Below are positions 44,897 to 54,346 of a stretch of DNA of 64,000 bases, in pieces (position 1 is the first letter of the stretch; every line of letters begins with the position of its first letter). Under the pieces are notes generated by a model that saw only the letters and a list, made by a program, of their open reading frames with translations, did no database searches and was not told the DNA's origin. Origin of the DNA: Deltaproteobacteria bacterium (lineage in GTDB: Bacteria > Desulfobacterota > Binatia > UBA9968 > JAJDTQ01); contig JAPPNE010000084.1 of NCBI GenBank assembly GCA_028818775.1, forward strand, positions 51,998-115,997, given 5' to 3'. The position numbers and the translations under genes were made by a program.

Positions 44897-45628
44897 ATGA
44901 AATGTTACGTGATCGGTGACGTGCACGGATGCGTGGACGAACTGTCGGCCCTCGTCGCGAGCCTTCCCCTTGAAAGGGACGACACCCTCGTCTTCCTGGG
45001 CGACTACATCGACCGCGGCCCCGACTCGAAAGGGGTCGTCGACTATCTCACCGAGTTGAGCCGGCACGGCGAGCAGAAGACCGTGTTCCTGCGCGGCAAC
45101 CATGAAGACATGATGCTGTCGTACATGGACTTGTCGGGCCGCCACGGCGACGCCTTTCTCCTGAACGGCGGACTGGCCACCCTCGCCAGCTATGGCGTGA
45201 GGGCCCCGGCCGGCTCACCGACCGCGGAGGACGGCCGGCGTCTTCTGGCCGCACTGCCGCCGGAGCACGTCGAGTTCTTCATGCGGCTCGAGCCGTGGTA
45301 CTTCGTCGACGGTTTCCTGTGCGTGCACGCGGGCATCAACCCGCGGCGCACGTGGGACGAGCAGGTGGGCGAGGAACTCATCTGGATACGGCACGAGTTC
45401 ATCATGAACCCGCATCCCTTGTCCCACACCGTCCTCTTCGGCCACACGCCGATGCAGGAAGTCTTCTTCGACCTGCCCTACAAGATCGGCCTCGACACCG
45501 GCCTCGTCTACGGCAACGCCCTGAGCTGCCTGGAGATCACCCGCCGGACGCTCTACCAGATCCGCCACGGCAGCCGCGCGGTACGGGTGACCGACGTGGC
45601 CGGTCGCTGGGAGCATCAATCGGGCTGA
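44897..45628 (+). CDS. Calcineurin-like serine/threonine protein phosphatase (PrpA/ApaH-like)
   Basis: A 243-residue metallophosphoesterase with the full motif set: GDVHGC, GDYIDRGPDS, RGNHEDM, HAGIN and FGHTPM. This matches bacterial PPP-family phosphatases and related diadenosine-tetraphosphate hydrolases. The ATG at 44897 gives MKCYVIGDVHG directly at the first motif, so longer upstream starts are unlikely. Substrate is unknown. The gene is monocistronic. Confidence 0.9.
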   Translation: MKCYVIGDVHGCVDELSALVASLPLERDDTLVFLGDYIDRGPDSKGVVDYLTELSRHGEQKTVFLRGNHEDMMLSYMDLSGRHGDAFLLNGGLATLASYGVRAPAGSPTAEDGRRLLAALPPEHVEFFMRLEPWYFVDGFLCVHAGINPRRTWDEQVGEELIWIRHEFIMNPHPLSHTVLFGHTPMQEVFFDLPYKIGLDTGLVYGNALSCLEITRRTLYQIRHGSRAVRVTDVAGRWEHQSG

Positions 45629-45720
45629 TGCCTTGAAACCCTGATTCCTGACCGCCGGTGGGAGCCCGCCCGAGTGCGCTGCATTTCGCACCCCGACCCG
45701 CCATCACGCCCTCGCACCGG

Positions 45721-46821
45721 TTACGGGTGCACCGACTCCAGGAACCACTCCGTCGGGATCTCCCGCCCTACCCCCTTGGCCCTGGCGTCCGCGTAGACCG
45801 CGCCGCCCACGGCCGCGAACTGCAGCCCCAGGCCGATGGTGTTGATGAAACAGGTGGACTCGTCCGGGCTCGTGCGACCCGCCACTCTTCCGGACACCAC
45901 GTCCTTGAGCTCCGGCGCGTCGACCCAGGGCGGTTCCTTGGGCCGTTCCACCGCGTCCTTGTCCGCCGCGTTGAGGAACTCCAGCGGGTCGTGGGCCACT
46001 ACCCTTTCATCGCCCATGCCGGCGATGTAGTTCTCCGGGGCCGCCTTGCGCGTGTGCAGGACCACGCGGTCTGCGCGCGCCACGGTTTCGTCGCCCAATT
46101 CCGACGGCTTGACGCAGGTGAAATGGAGGCCGGGCCGCACCCATTCCGGCGGAATCACCCGCGTAATCGCGTTGGTGGCCGCCACCAGCACCTCGGACTG
46201 CGCCGCCACCACCGCGGCGTCCGCGCACGGTTCCACCGGAACCCCGGCCTTGGCCGCCATTTCCGCGCAGAACGATTCGCGGTTCGCCTGGGTCGGGCTG
46301 AACACCAGCACCTTCTCGAACGAACGCACCTTGCAGAAAGCCTCCACGTGGGCGCGGGCCTGCCAGCCGGAGCCGAGCATCCCGAGACAGGTGACGTTCT
46401 CTTGCGCCATGTACCGGGCCGCCACCGCGCTGGAAGCCGCCACGCGGTAGGCCTGGATCACCCCGTCCGGAAAGATGGCCAGAGGCTCGCCGGTCTCGGC
46501 CGAGAACAGCAGCACGAGCCCGACCCACTTGCCCCCCGGCGCCTTGGGAATCTTGTCCTTGACGATGCGATCGCCGCGGTCCTCCCAGCGGATCACGTCG
46601 GAGTTGAGCCGCAGGGCCACCACCTTGGGATCGAACAGCCCCGCCTCCATGGACTTGAAGGCGTACACGCCCGCGGTCTCGGGAAAGGGTAGGTAGAGGT
46701 CCGTGCGCGGGCGGTTGACGGCATGGCCGTCGGCGAGCTGCTGGTAGGCCTTGTTCAGCACTTCGATGCAGGAGTCCATCGACAACAGCGTCTCGATCTC
46801 GTCGTTGTTGAGAATCAACAT
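45721..46821 (-). CDS. Ornithine cyclodeaminase/mu-crystallin family protein, copy 1
   Basis: A 366-residue NAD(P)-binding protein of the OCD family. The ATG at 46821 (MLILNNDEIETLLSM, with AAGGA upstream) is preferred over 46863. Rossmann motif LGMLGSGWQARAHVEAF and NSDVIRW are family-typical. The classic cyclodeaminase active-site block with its catalytic Asp is not recognisable, and the segment reads FTCVKPSELGDETV. It may therefore be a dehydrogenase or imine reductase, not a true cyclodeaminase. First of three tandem paralogues in window order, but last in transcription. Confidence 0.85.
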   Translation of the reverse strand: MLILNNDEIETLLSMDSCIEVLNKAYQQLADGHAVNRPRTDLYLPFPETAGVYAFKSMEAGLFDPKVVALRLNSDVIRWEDRGDRIVKDKIPKAPGGKWVGLVLLFSAETGEPLAIFPDGVIQAYRVAASSAVAARYMAQENVTCLGMLGSGWQARAHVEAFCKVRSFEKVLVFSPTQANRESFCAEMAAKAGVPVEPCADAAVVAAQSEVLVAATNAITRVIPPEWVRPGLHFTCVKPSELGDETVARADRVVLHTRKAAPENYIAGMGDERVVAHDPLEFLNAADKDAVERPKEPPWVDAPELKDVVSGRVAGRTSPDESTCFINTIGLGLQFAAVGGAVYADARAKGVGREIPTEWFLESVHP

Positions 46822-46868
46822 CTCACGATCCTTTCCGTACAGACGGAGCGTGCCTTCGCCCACGTGTC

Positions 46869-46940
46869 GTGATGGCGGGTGAGGGCCACGGGGGATGTTG
46901 GGTCCGCCCTCCAGCCCCCGTGGCCCTCACCCGCCATCAC
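46869..46940. repeat. 72-nt perfect stem-loop repeat, copy A
   Basis: 26-nt arms at 46869-46894 and 46915-46940 are perfectly complementary around a 20-nt loop, ATGTTGGGTCCGCCCTCCAG. The same loop (19 of 20 bases) and the arm start GATGGCGGGT recur at 63943. It sits between OCD copies 1 and 2, in a cotranscribed gap. Confidence 0.85.
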
Positions 46941-46968
46941 CGATTCGACTACCTGGACAGGCTCCCTA

Positions 46969-48072
46969 CTAATCCCGTATGTCCTGCAGCAGCCACTCCG
47001 TAGGGATCTCCTTGCCGAGTCCCCGTTCCCTGGCCAGCTCGTAGACCTTGCCGGCCACCGAATAGAACTGGGCTCCCTGGACATTGCCCCGTTCCGAATA
47101 CGTGATCTGGTCCGCCGAGGTGCGCCCCGGGTGCCGCCCCGCCACAAGGTCCGCGAGCATCACGTTCTTGTCGCCGCCCTGCACCCCGTGGGCGCGGCGG
47201 CGCTTGCGCTTCATCTTGAAACCGGCGTCGTGTTCGGGCCGCGCCGCATAGGTGATGTACTCGTCCGGCAGCTCGAACTCATCCAGGCCCCAGGGCGCCG
47301 GCGCGGTGCCCAGCCGCAACGAGACCTCGATGCGCTCGAAGGTCTCGGCGTCCGGCCGGCCGCCGATGGAGGTGATGTGAGTGCCCGGCTCCACCATCGC
47401 CCCGGTAATGATGTCCACGGCCGAATCGGTGCAGCCTGCAATGATGTCGGCCCCCTTGTACAGCGCGTCCGGATCGCTCAGGGGCACGGCCTCGACGTCG
47501 AACTGCTCGGTCATTTCCCGCGCATACGCCTCCCGGTTCGCCTTGGTGGGACTGTAGACCTGCACCCGCTCGATGCGCCGCACCTTCATAAACGCTTCCA
47601 GGTGCGAGCGCGCCATGCCGCCCGAGCCCACCATGCCCACCACCGCGGCGTCCTCGCGCGCCATGTACTTCGCGCCGATGCCGGAGTCGGCGCCCACGCG
47701 CATGTGTTGCAGGTGGCCGTCGTTCAGCAGCGCCAGTGGCTCGCCGTTCTCGATGCTCGTGAGCAGGATCAGGCCGCAGAAGCGGCCCGGCCGGACACAG
47801 TACTTCTCCTGCGTGACGGCGCCATTGTACTCCTGCTCGTAGATGATGTCCGACTTCATGCGGATGGCGAAGTAGCCGGACGTGGAGCCGCCCTCCATGG
47901 TGCCCCACTGGTACATCTTCTCGGGGTCCGAGGTGGGCACCTGCAGGTCGATACGCGGACGGCAGACGGCCTCCTTGTCCACCAGTTCGACGTAGGCCTT
48001 CTCGAGGGCCGCCATGGTGACGTCCATGGTGAGCACCTGCTTCACGTCGTCGTTGTTCAGGATCAGGGTCAT
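46969..48072 (-). CDS. Ornithine cyclodeaminase/mu-crystallin family protein, copy 2
   Basis: A 367-residue paralogue. It has MTLILNNDDVKQVLTM at the N-terminus, the substrate-side Lys/Arg segment FAIRMKSDII, and Rossmann motif GMVGSGGMARSHLEAF. The expected catalytic Asp region reads THITSIGGRPDAETFERIE. The C-terminus ERGLGKEIPTEWLLQDIRD closely resembles copy 1 (GVGREIPTEWFLESVHP), so copies 1 and 2 are closer to each other than to copy 3. It contains a basic insert (KMKRKRRRAHGVQGG). Confidence 0.86.
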   Translation of the reverse strand: MTLILNNDDVKQVLTMDVTMAALEKAYVELVDKEAVCRPRIDLQVPTSDPEKMYQWGTMEGGSTSGYFAIRMKSDIIYEQEYNGAVTQEKYCVRPGRFCGLILLTSIENGEPLALLNDGHLQHMRVGADSGIGAKYMAREDAAVVGMVGSGGMARSHLEAFMKVRRIERVQVYSPTKANREAYAREMTEQFDVEAVPLSDPDALYKGADIIAGCTDSAVDIITGAMVEPGTHITSIGGRPDAETFERIEVSLRLGTAPAPWGLDEFELPDEYITYAARPEHDAGFKMKRKRRRAHGVQGGDKNVMLADLVAGRHPGRTSADQITYSERGNVQGAQFYSVAGKVYELARERGLGKEIPTEWLLQDIRD

Positions 48073-48097
48073 GACCGCATCCTTTCCGATCCCGGCA

Positions 48098-49186
48098 CTA
48101 GAGCGGCTCGCGCCATTCGGCGCCGTCGATGGGCAGCTCGATGCCCAGGCCGCGTTCGCGCGCCAACTGGTACAGCTTGCCGCCGATGGCCACGTCCGAG
48201 ATCCCCACCCCGCCGGTGTTCTTGAACAGGGTGATCTGGCTATCGTCCGTGCGCCCCGGCTTGACGCCGTTCAGGATCTCGCCCGCTTCGACGATTTTGT
48301 CCCAGGAGATGATGCCCTTTTCGAGCCGCTCCATGAAGTCGCCGGGCTGGTCCACCTCGATGGTCTGGCGGGAGTTGACGCCGATGACGTCCGCGCGCCG
48401 CATGCTTTCGTCGTCCAGTTCCTGGCGCATCTTGGGGACGAAACCGCCGCGCATCAGGCCGATGTTGCTGAGCACGATGGAGGTCAGGTGAACGCCGGGC
48501 TCCAGCCAGCGGCCGTCCAGCACCGGGACGTTGGAACTGGTGGCGGCGATGACCATGTCGACGTCCTTGACCGCCTCCCGGGCGCTGTCCACCGGGCGGA
48601 TCTCCAGTCCCGTGAGGTCGCCCATCTCATCGGCGAATTCCTTGCGGTGCTCCGGGTTAGGGCTGAACACCTTGACGCTGCTGATGTTGCGTATTTCGCG
48701 CAACGCGAGCAGGTGGTACTTGGCCTGATTCTGCGATCCCAGCATGCCGATGGTGCCGGCGTCCTTGCGCGCCAGAAGGTCCGTGCCCACCGCGCTGTTG
48801 GCGGCGGTGCGCAAGGCGGAAACCCCGCTCAGGGACAGCTCGCGCGGCCTGGGCTCGCCGATGATGAGGCAGCGCAACTCTCCGGTCTCGGAATCGAAAA
48901 GCACCTGCGTGGGACGACCGCGCACGGGAAACGCCTCGATGGAATGCGCTCCGCGGACCGGATTCTTGGTCCACTCGCAGTGGGTCATGAGGCCGGTGAC
49001 CCCGACCTCGGGCAGACCCCCCTGATGGACGCTGACGCGCACGTTGGACGGCATGTGCGTGCGACGGCGCACCATGCTGATGTCGGGATTCCGATCCCAC
49101 TGCGCGAACCCCTCCCTCACCAGGTCGACGGCTTCCTTCATGGTGATCAGGCCGTCGATGTCTTCCGGACGCAATACCAGGATCAT
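48098..49186 (-). CDS. Ornithine cyclodeaminase/mu-crystallin family protein, copy 3
   Basis: A 362-residue paralogue from the ATG at 49186 (MILVLRPEDIDGLITM), which overlaps the Nudix gene's stop by 4 nt (ATGA). The Rossmann motif is GMLGSQNQAKYHLLAL, with the third Gly lost. TSIVLSNIGLMRGGFVPK replaces the catalytic block. Overall it diverges from copies 1 and 2. It may bind a different cofactor or substrate. It is followed by copy 2 after 25 nt. Confidence 0.84.
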   Translation of the reverse strand: MILVLRPEDIDGLITMKEAVDLVREGFAQWDRNPDISMVRRRTHMPSNVRVSVHQGGLPEVGVTGLMTHCEWTKNPVRGAHSIEAFPVRGRPTQVLFDSETGELRCLIIGEPRPRELSLSGVSALRTAANSAVGTDLLARKDAGTIGMLGSQNQAKYHLLALREIRNISSVKVFSPNPEHRKEFADEMGDLTGLEIRPVDSAREAVKDVDMVIAATSSNVPVLDGRWLEPGVHLTSIVLSNIGLMRGGFVPKMRQELDDESMRRADVIGVNSRQTIEVDQPGDFMERLEKGIISWDKIVEAGEILNGVKPGRTDDSQITLFKNTGGVGISDVAIGGKLYQLARERGLGIELPIDGAEWREPL

Positions 49187-49599
49187 GTCGACTCCTCTCT
49201 CCGTTCCGGCACGAGCCCGCCGCCGGACAAGGCTTGTACCAGCGGCAGGTCTCCTTCCAAAAAGTCTACGTCTTGCAGCTCGCCCGCGGCCACCCACGCG
49301 ATACGCTCGAACACCCGATTACGCGGGGTTCCGCGGTAGGCGCGCACATCGAAGAAAACCAGCTCCACGCGCGTGCCGTCGGCATAGGCGTGGGTGTGTC
49401 GAAAAACCTCGCTGGCCTGTTCCACCGTGATGTCCAGTTCCTCCTTGAGCTCCCTCCGGAGAGCCTCCCGTGCCCCCTCCCCCGACTCGATCTTGCCGCC
49501 CGGAAACTCCCACTTGTGCGGGAACGGGCCGTCGCCGCGCCGCTGGCACACGAGGAACCGGTCATCTTGGTGGAGAATTCCGGCAACGACCTTGAGCAT
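49183..49599 (-). CDS. Nudix hydrolase, MutT-like
   Basis: A 138-residue pyrophosphohydrolase. The complete Nudix box GGKIESGEGAREALRRELKEEL spans about residues 34-55. The N-terminal VVAGILHQDDRFLVCQRRG and the WEFPGGK lead-in are those of MutT (8-oxo-dGTPase). It lies between an M23 peptidase and the OCD copies, overlapping copy 3 by 4 nt. Sanitising of the nucleotide pool is the likely role. A link to the OCD genes beyond cotranscription is not evident. Confidence 0.9.
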   Translation of the reverse strand: MLKVVAGILHQDDRFLVCQRRGDGPFPHKWEFPGGKIESGEGAREALRRELKEELDITVEQASEVFRHTHAYADGTRVELVFFDVRAYRGTPRNRVFERIAWVAAGELQDVDFLEGDLPLVQALSGGGLVPERREEST

Positions 49600-49608
49600 C
49601 GCCCGCGC

Positions 49609-51054
49609 TCAGGCGTCGCCGCGGACCCGGTCGGCCGTCGCGCGTGATTCCTCCCGCTTGGCCGGAGGTTTCAGCTTGTGCGCGACGTTGTCCCGAATCC
49701 ATTTCGCGTCCCACCATTCCAACGGCAGCACCGCCACCCCGTGGATGTAGACGCCGTAGTGCAGGTGGTCCCCGACGGCGAGCCCGGTCTCACCGGTGCG
49801 GCCGATCCTCGTGCCCTTCTTCACCGTCTGCCCGGACGCGACGGCAATGGAACTCAGATGGGAGTAGAGGCTGCACAGTCCCAAGCCGTGGTCGATGATT
49901 ACGGTGTTGCCGTAGATCCCCAGCGGCCCGGCGAACACGACGGCGCCGCTGTTGGCCGCTCCCACGGGATAGCGCCGGGTGACCGCCAAGTCGTATCCCA
50001 GGTGGCGCGCCTCGTCAATCTTCTCGTCGCGGTAGTAGTAGGAGCGGCGATCGGCGAAGTTGGCCTGGACCGAGGAATTGGCGAGCTGCGCGAAACGTCC
50101 GTTCCAGAGCTTTTTCGGCGCGGAGCGCTGGCACGTTTCGCGAATCGTGTCCTCGTTTACCTGCCGCAGGTGGCGGTTCACGCTCACGAACTGTTCCCGG
50201 GCGCCGCCACCCGAGCCGCCGGTATCGCCCATCAGCGGCACGATCTTGCGCTGGATGAAGTCGTCGGACACCGGCACCCTCACCGACCGGTACTTGAGAG
50301 CCCGGGCATTGTACCTGAGCGGCGACTCCCACCTGTTGCCGGCATGGTCCTCGGCCACGACCAACGCGCGCGCCCCCACCGGGACGTCGTAGGGGTGCGA
50401 GAAGAAGGCCAGGTACTCACCGTCATCCGCGAGTGGGTTCTTGTAGGCCGGGAAGAAGTACCCCGCGACCCTGACCCCGGTTCGTTTCGTGTCGCGCGAC
50501 GCCGTGTAGGTCACCAGGCCGGTGCCGCCCTGGGTGACGTACCGGTCGTTGCCGGTGATCTCCACGGTGGGAGGCTTGAAGTCCAGAGTGACCTGTTTCT
50601 CCAGGATGGTCTCGTTGCCGCGCAGGAAACGCCAGTACGAACGGTCCGCGGCGGTCACTTTCAAGACGCCGGGGCCGTCTTTCAACTTGTACGTGCCCGG
50701 ATCGAGCTGCACGGGGATATCGGTGGAGTGCACGGCGGTCGAGAACTGTCGGGAGTGGATGGGGGTGGACACGCCGGCGGAGACCACGTCGATGGAGACG
50801 TGGGAGAGGCCGGTGCCGCGGTCGCCCACCTTCACCGCGAAGGCCCGGCGGCCGAGGGTCTCCCGTTCGAGATGGACGTCGATCCGTGGCGCGTACCATT
50901 CCAGTTGTCGGACCAGCAGGATGCCCCCCAGGATCACCAGCACCAGCACGGCAACGGCCCCCAGAAGGCCCATGTTTCTTCTCGGCAGGGACATCCAACC
51001 TCTTCGCCTTCGAGCCATGCCTTGAGCCACGTCAACCGGTATTTTCCGGAACAA
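49609..51054 (-). CDS. M23-family peptidoglycan endopeptidase with periplasmic Ig-like region
   Basis: A 481-residue protein. It has a basic cytosolic start, one membrane anchor (about residues 28-48), a long periplasmic beta-rich region (50-300) and a LytM domain. The zinc ligands are visible as HLGYDLAV and GDHLHYGVY, with HGLGLCSLYSHLSS between them. It likely cuts cell-wall cross-links or activates an amidase. The ATG at 51054 is used; MARRRRGW (residue 13) is an alternative. It lies 10 nt from cysS. Confidence 0.9.
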   Translation of the reverse strand: MFRKIPVDVAQGMARRRRGWMSLPRRNMGLLGAVAVLVLVILGGILLVRQLEWYAPRIDVHLERETLGRRAFAVKVGDRGTGLSHVSIDVVSAGVSTPIHSRQFSTAVHSTDIPVQLDPGTYKLKDGPGVLKVTAADRSYWRFLRGNETILEKQVTLDFKPPTVEITGNDRYVTQGGTGLVTYTASRDTKRTGVRVAGYFFPAYKNPLADDGEYLAFFSHPYDVPVGARALVVAEDHAGNRWESPLRYNARALKYRSVRVPVSDDFIQRKIVPLMGDTGGSGGGAREQFVSVNRHLRQVNEDTIRETCQRSAPKKLWNGRFAQLANSSVQANFADRRSYYYRDEKIDEARHLGYDLAVTRRYPVGAANSGAVVFAGPLGIYGNTVIIDHGLGLCSLYSHLSSIAVASGQTVKKGTRIGRTGETGLAVGDHLHYGVYIHGVAVLPLEWWDAKWIRDNVAHKLKPPAKREESRATADRVRGDA

Positions 51055-51063
51055 GCCGAAGCC

Positions 51064-52479
51064 TCATTCCGCCAGTTCCCAGGTCGTGCCGGAGGGACCG
51101 TCCCTCAGCAGAACGCCCTTCTCCTTCAACGCGTCACGGATGCCGTCGGCCTGCCCCCAGTCCTTCACGCGTCGGGCGGCGTTGCGCTCTTCGATCATCC
51201 GCGAGATCTCGTCCTCCGACAGGTCCAGCCGCGTGAGCCCGCTCCGGCGCCGTTCTTCCAGAAAACGCTCGGGCGGCGCCTGCATGAGTCCGAGGGCTTC
51301 GGTCATGGCCCGGAGCCCGTTGCGCCTTCCGTCCAGCGCGCGCGTGTGGCCCTGGTCCAGCAGCCGGTTCACCGCCCGAAGCTCCTCGAACACCACCGCC
51401 AGGGCCCGAGGCGTGTTGAAGTCGTCGTCCATCTCGCCGCGGAAGTCGTCCAGGGGGCCGGACTCGGCCGCGCCGTCGGCAGACGGGCCGATGAGGCGCT
51501 CCGCCCGGCTCGCGGTCTCGTACAACCGCGCCACCGTGCGCTGGGCCTCGGTCAGGCCTTCCTCGGAGAACTCGATGGGGTTGCGGTAGTGGGTTGTCAG
51601 CATGTAGAGGCGCAGCGCCACGGGATCGAAGCGCTCCAGCACCTCCTTGATACTGAGGATGTTGCCCACCGACTTGGACATCTTCTCCTTGGCCAACTGG
51701 ACGAAACCGTTGTGGATCCAGTAGCGCGCGAAAGGCTTGCCGGTGCCGCATTCGGATTGGGCGATCTCGTTCTCGTGGTGGGGGAAGACGAGGTCCTGTC
51801 CGCCTCCGTGAATGTCGAAGGGTTGACCCAGGTACCGCGTGCTCATGACCGAGCACTCGATGTGCCAGCCCGGCCGTCCCCTGCCCCACGGGCTGTCCCA
51901 AAAGGGCTCGCCCTTCTTGCTCGCCTTCCACAGGGCGAAGTCCATGGGATGGCGCTTGCGGTCGTCCACCTCGACACGCGCGCCCGCGGTCATCTCGTCG
52001 AGGCTCCGGCTCGACAGCCGGCCGTATTCCGGGAAGCTCTCCACCGCGAAATAGACGTCGCCGGCCACCGCATAGGCGTGACCGCGTTCCACGAGCGCGG
52101 CGATGAGCGCGATCATCCCGTCGATATGCTCCGTGGCGCGGGGCTCCACGGTCGGTTCCGCGAGGCCCAGGGCGGCCGCGTCCCGGTGGAACTCGTCGAT
52201 GTAGCGCTGCGCCAGCGCCTCGGGCGCGATCCCCTCCTCGTTCGCCCGGTTGATGATCTTGTCGTCGACGTCGGTGAAGTTGCGCACGAAACGGCAGTCG
52301 AAGCCCAGGAAGCGCAGGTAGCGGTGGATGACGTCGAAGGTCAGGAGGGCGCGGGCGTGGCCGATGTGGCACTGGTCGTAGACGGTGACGCCGCACACGT
52401 ACATGTTCACCGTGCCCGGCGTGAGCGGTACGAACGGCTCTTTTTTCCCGCTCATGGTGTTGGTGATGCAAAGAGCCAT
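51064..52479 (-). CDS. cysS: Cysteinyl-tRNA synthetase
   Basis: Class I synthetase of 471 residues. The zinc/HIGH region is YVCGVTVYDQCHIGHARALL, with VRNFTDVDDKIINRA typical of CysS, and KMSKS is KEKMSKSVGNIL. The N-terminus MALCITNTMSGKKEPFVPL fits the family's usual start, so the ATG at 52479 is retained. It is divergent from the UbiD/Mo-hydroxylase block across 112 nt. Confidence 0.96.
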   Translation of the reverse strand: MALCITNTMSGKKEPFVPLTPGTVNMYVCGVTVYDQCHIGHARALLTFDVIHRYLRFLGFDCRFVRNFTDVDDKIINRANEEGIAPEALAQRYIDEFHRDAAALGLAEPTVEPRATEHIDGMIALIAALVERGHAYAVAGDVYFAVESFPEYGRLSSRSLDEMTAGARVEVDDRKRHPMDFALWKASKKGEPFWDSPWGRGRPGWHIECSVMSTRYLGQPFDIHGGGQDLVFPHHENEIAQSECGTGKPFARYWIHNGFVQLAKEKMSKSVGNILSIKEVLERFDPVALRLYMLTTHYRNPIEFSEEGLTEAQRTVARLYETASRAERLIGPSADGAAESGPLDDFRGEMDDDFNTPRALAVVFEELRAVNRLLDQGHTRALDGRRNGLRAMTEALGLMQAPPERFLEERRRSGLTRLDLSEDEISRMIEERNAARRVKDWGQADGIRDALKEKGVLLRDGPSGTTWELAE

Positions 52480-52591
52480 TTCAGGTCATCTTACGTCACG
52501 CCGGGGAATTTGCAAAATGAACCGGTCTCCGGGCACCGTTTTCCCGCCTCAGGGTTGCGGAAGTAGGCAAAAATGCTTACATCGTCACCCC

Positions 52592-54247
52592 ATGACCAAC
52601 CAAACACCCTACGAGGATTTGCGGGAGTTCATCGGCGTGCTGGAGGAGGCCGGCAAGCTCATTCGCATCACCCGGGAAGTCAACAAGGACACCGAGTTGC
52701 AGCCGCTGGTGCGCCTGCAGTTCCGCGGACTGCCCGACGAGCAGCGCAGGGCGTTCCTGTTCGAGAACGTGACGGATTCGAAGGGCCGCCGCTACGACGC
52801 CTCGGTGCTGGTGGGCGGGCTTTCGGGCTCCACCGCCATCTACAGCCTGGGCCTCCAGTGCCGGCCGGAAGAGGTGCCGGACCGGTGGATCGAGGCCATG
52901 GAGAACCCGATCCCGCCGGTAATGGTGCCCCACGGCCCGGTCCAGGAGGTGATCCACAAGGGCGGCGACCTGGCCGCCAGCGGCGGCTTCGCCCGCTTCC
53001 CCATCCCCATCTCCACACCGGGATTCGACAACGGCCCGTACATCACCGCGGGCCACTGGATCACCAAGGACCCGGAGACAGGCGCGCGCAACGTCGGCAA
53101 CTACCGTGGGCTGGTGAAATCGCCGCTCCGCTGCGGCGCCAATTCGGGCACGCCTCAGGACCTGTCGGCCCACTGGGAGAAGTGCCGGCAGCGGGGCATC
53201 CCGCTGGAGGTGGCCATCGCCGTGGGCACGGTGCCGGCGGCCTCGTACACCGCCACCCAGAAAGTGCCCCCCGACATGGACGAGTTGGCCCTGGCCGGCG
53301 GCTTGGCCCGCTCCCCCGTCCAACTCGTCAAGTGCCAGACCGTGGACCTGGAGGTGCCGGCCACCTCGGAAGTGGTGTTGGAAGGCATCATCCCCACCAG
53401 CTACCTGGAAGAGGAAGGCCCCTTCGGCGAGTCCATGGGCTACGTCGACCCCCGGACCATCGGCCCGGTGATGGAACTGACCTGCGTCACGCACCGGAAG
53501 AATCCCATCTGGGTGTCCATCATCAGCCAGGTGACGCCCAGCGAGAGCTCCAAGATCAAGGCCATGGGCATGAGCACCCTGGTGCACCGCTACCTCACGG
53601 GCAAAGGCTTCGAGTCCGTGAAGGAAGTCTACATGATGGAGGAACTGGTCAACATGCGGCCCTACGTCGCCGTGCGCATGGACAAGAAGGACGACGGCGA
53701 GCCCCGGCGTGTCATGGACGCCGTATTGCAGTACGGCGACCGGGTGGGCAAGTTCATCGTGGCGGTGGACGAGGACATCAACGTCAACGACCCCGTGGCC
53801 GTGACCTGGGCCATCACGCACCGCTGCCAGCCGCACAAGGACGTGACCATCGTCCCCGACCGCCCCTTCGGCGCTACTCCCATCGGCATGGTGGTGAGCC
53901 ACCCGTCGAGCCGCTACGACGGCACCGACTCGGCGCTTCTGATCGACGCTACCCGCAAGGCCGACCTGCCGCCGCTGTCGCTGCCCAAGAAGCCCTACAT
54001 GGAGCGGGCGGTGGAGCTGTGGAAGGAGCTCGATTTGCCCGAACTGCAGCTCAAGGAGCCGTGGCACGGCTACCTCATGGGGCTTTGGCCCGACGAGCTG
54101 GACGAGGAAGCGCGCATGGCGGCCGAGGGCGATTACGAGAAGGTGGGCGAAAAGCTCGAGAGCACGCGCGTCAGCGTCGGCGAGGGACAGACCCTCAAGT
54201 CCATCCGGCTGGAATGGGGCAAAACGCACGCGGGGCGGTCGGTGTAA
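52592..54247 (+). CDS. UbiD-family prenyl-FMN (de)carboxylase, copy 1
   Basis: A 551-residue UbiD-fold enzyme. Family members reversibly decarboxylate unsaturated or aromatic carboxylates with prenylated FMN. The flavin-binding segment is ARNVGNYRGLVKS. The catalytic Glu pair is in LEEEGPFGESMGYVDPR, with VTPSESSKIKAMGMS following. It starts at MTNQTPYEDLREFIG; the longer open frame from 52385 runs through the divergent promoter. It heads the catabolic block. No UbiX is present in the window. Confidence 0.9.
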   Translation: MTNQTPYEDLREFIGVLEEAGKLIRITREVNKDTELQPLVRLQFRGLPDEQRRAFLFENVTDSKGRRYDASVLVGGLSGSTAIYSLGLQCRPEEVPDRWIEAMENPIPPVMVPHGPVQEVIHKGGDLAASGGFARFPIPISTPGFDNGPYITAGHWITKDPETGARNVGNYRGLVKSPLRCGANSGTPQDLSAHWEKCRQRGIPLEVAIAVGTVPAASYTATQKVPPDMDELALAGGLARSPVQLVKCQTVDLEVPATSEVVLEGIIPTSYLEEEGPFGESMGYVDPRTIGPVMELTCVTHRKNPIWVSIISQVTPSESSKIKAMGMSTLVHRYLTGKGFESVKEVYMMEELVNMRPYVAVRMDKKDDGEPRRVMDAVLQYGDRVGKFIVAVDEDINVNDPVAVTWAITHRCQPHKDVTIVPDRPFGATPIGMVVSHPSSRYDGTDSALLIDATRKADLPPLSLPKKPYMERAVELWKELDLPELQLKEPWHGYLMGLWPDELDEEARMAAEGDYEKVGEKLESTRVSVGEGQTLKSIRLEWGKTHAGRSV

Positions 54248-54346
54248 GGGAAACGCCGCGCCGATCCATCCCGGAGCACTACGGCCGGGGCGGAGACGGG
54301 CTTCCAACGCGCCCGCGAACGCAGGCCCGCAAATTCGAGGTCAACG

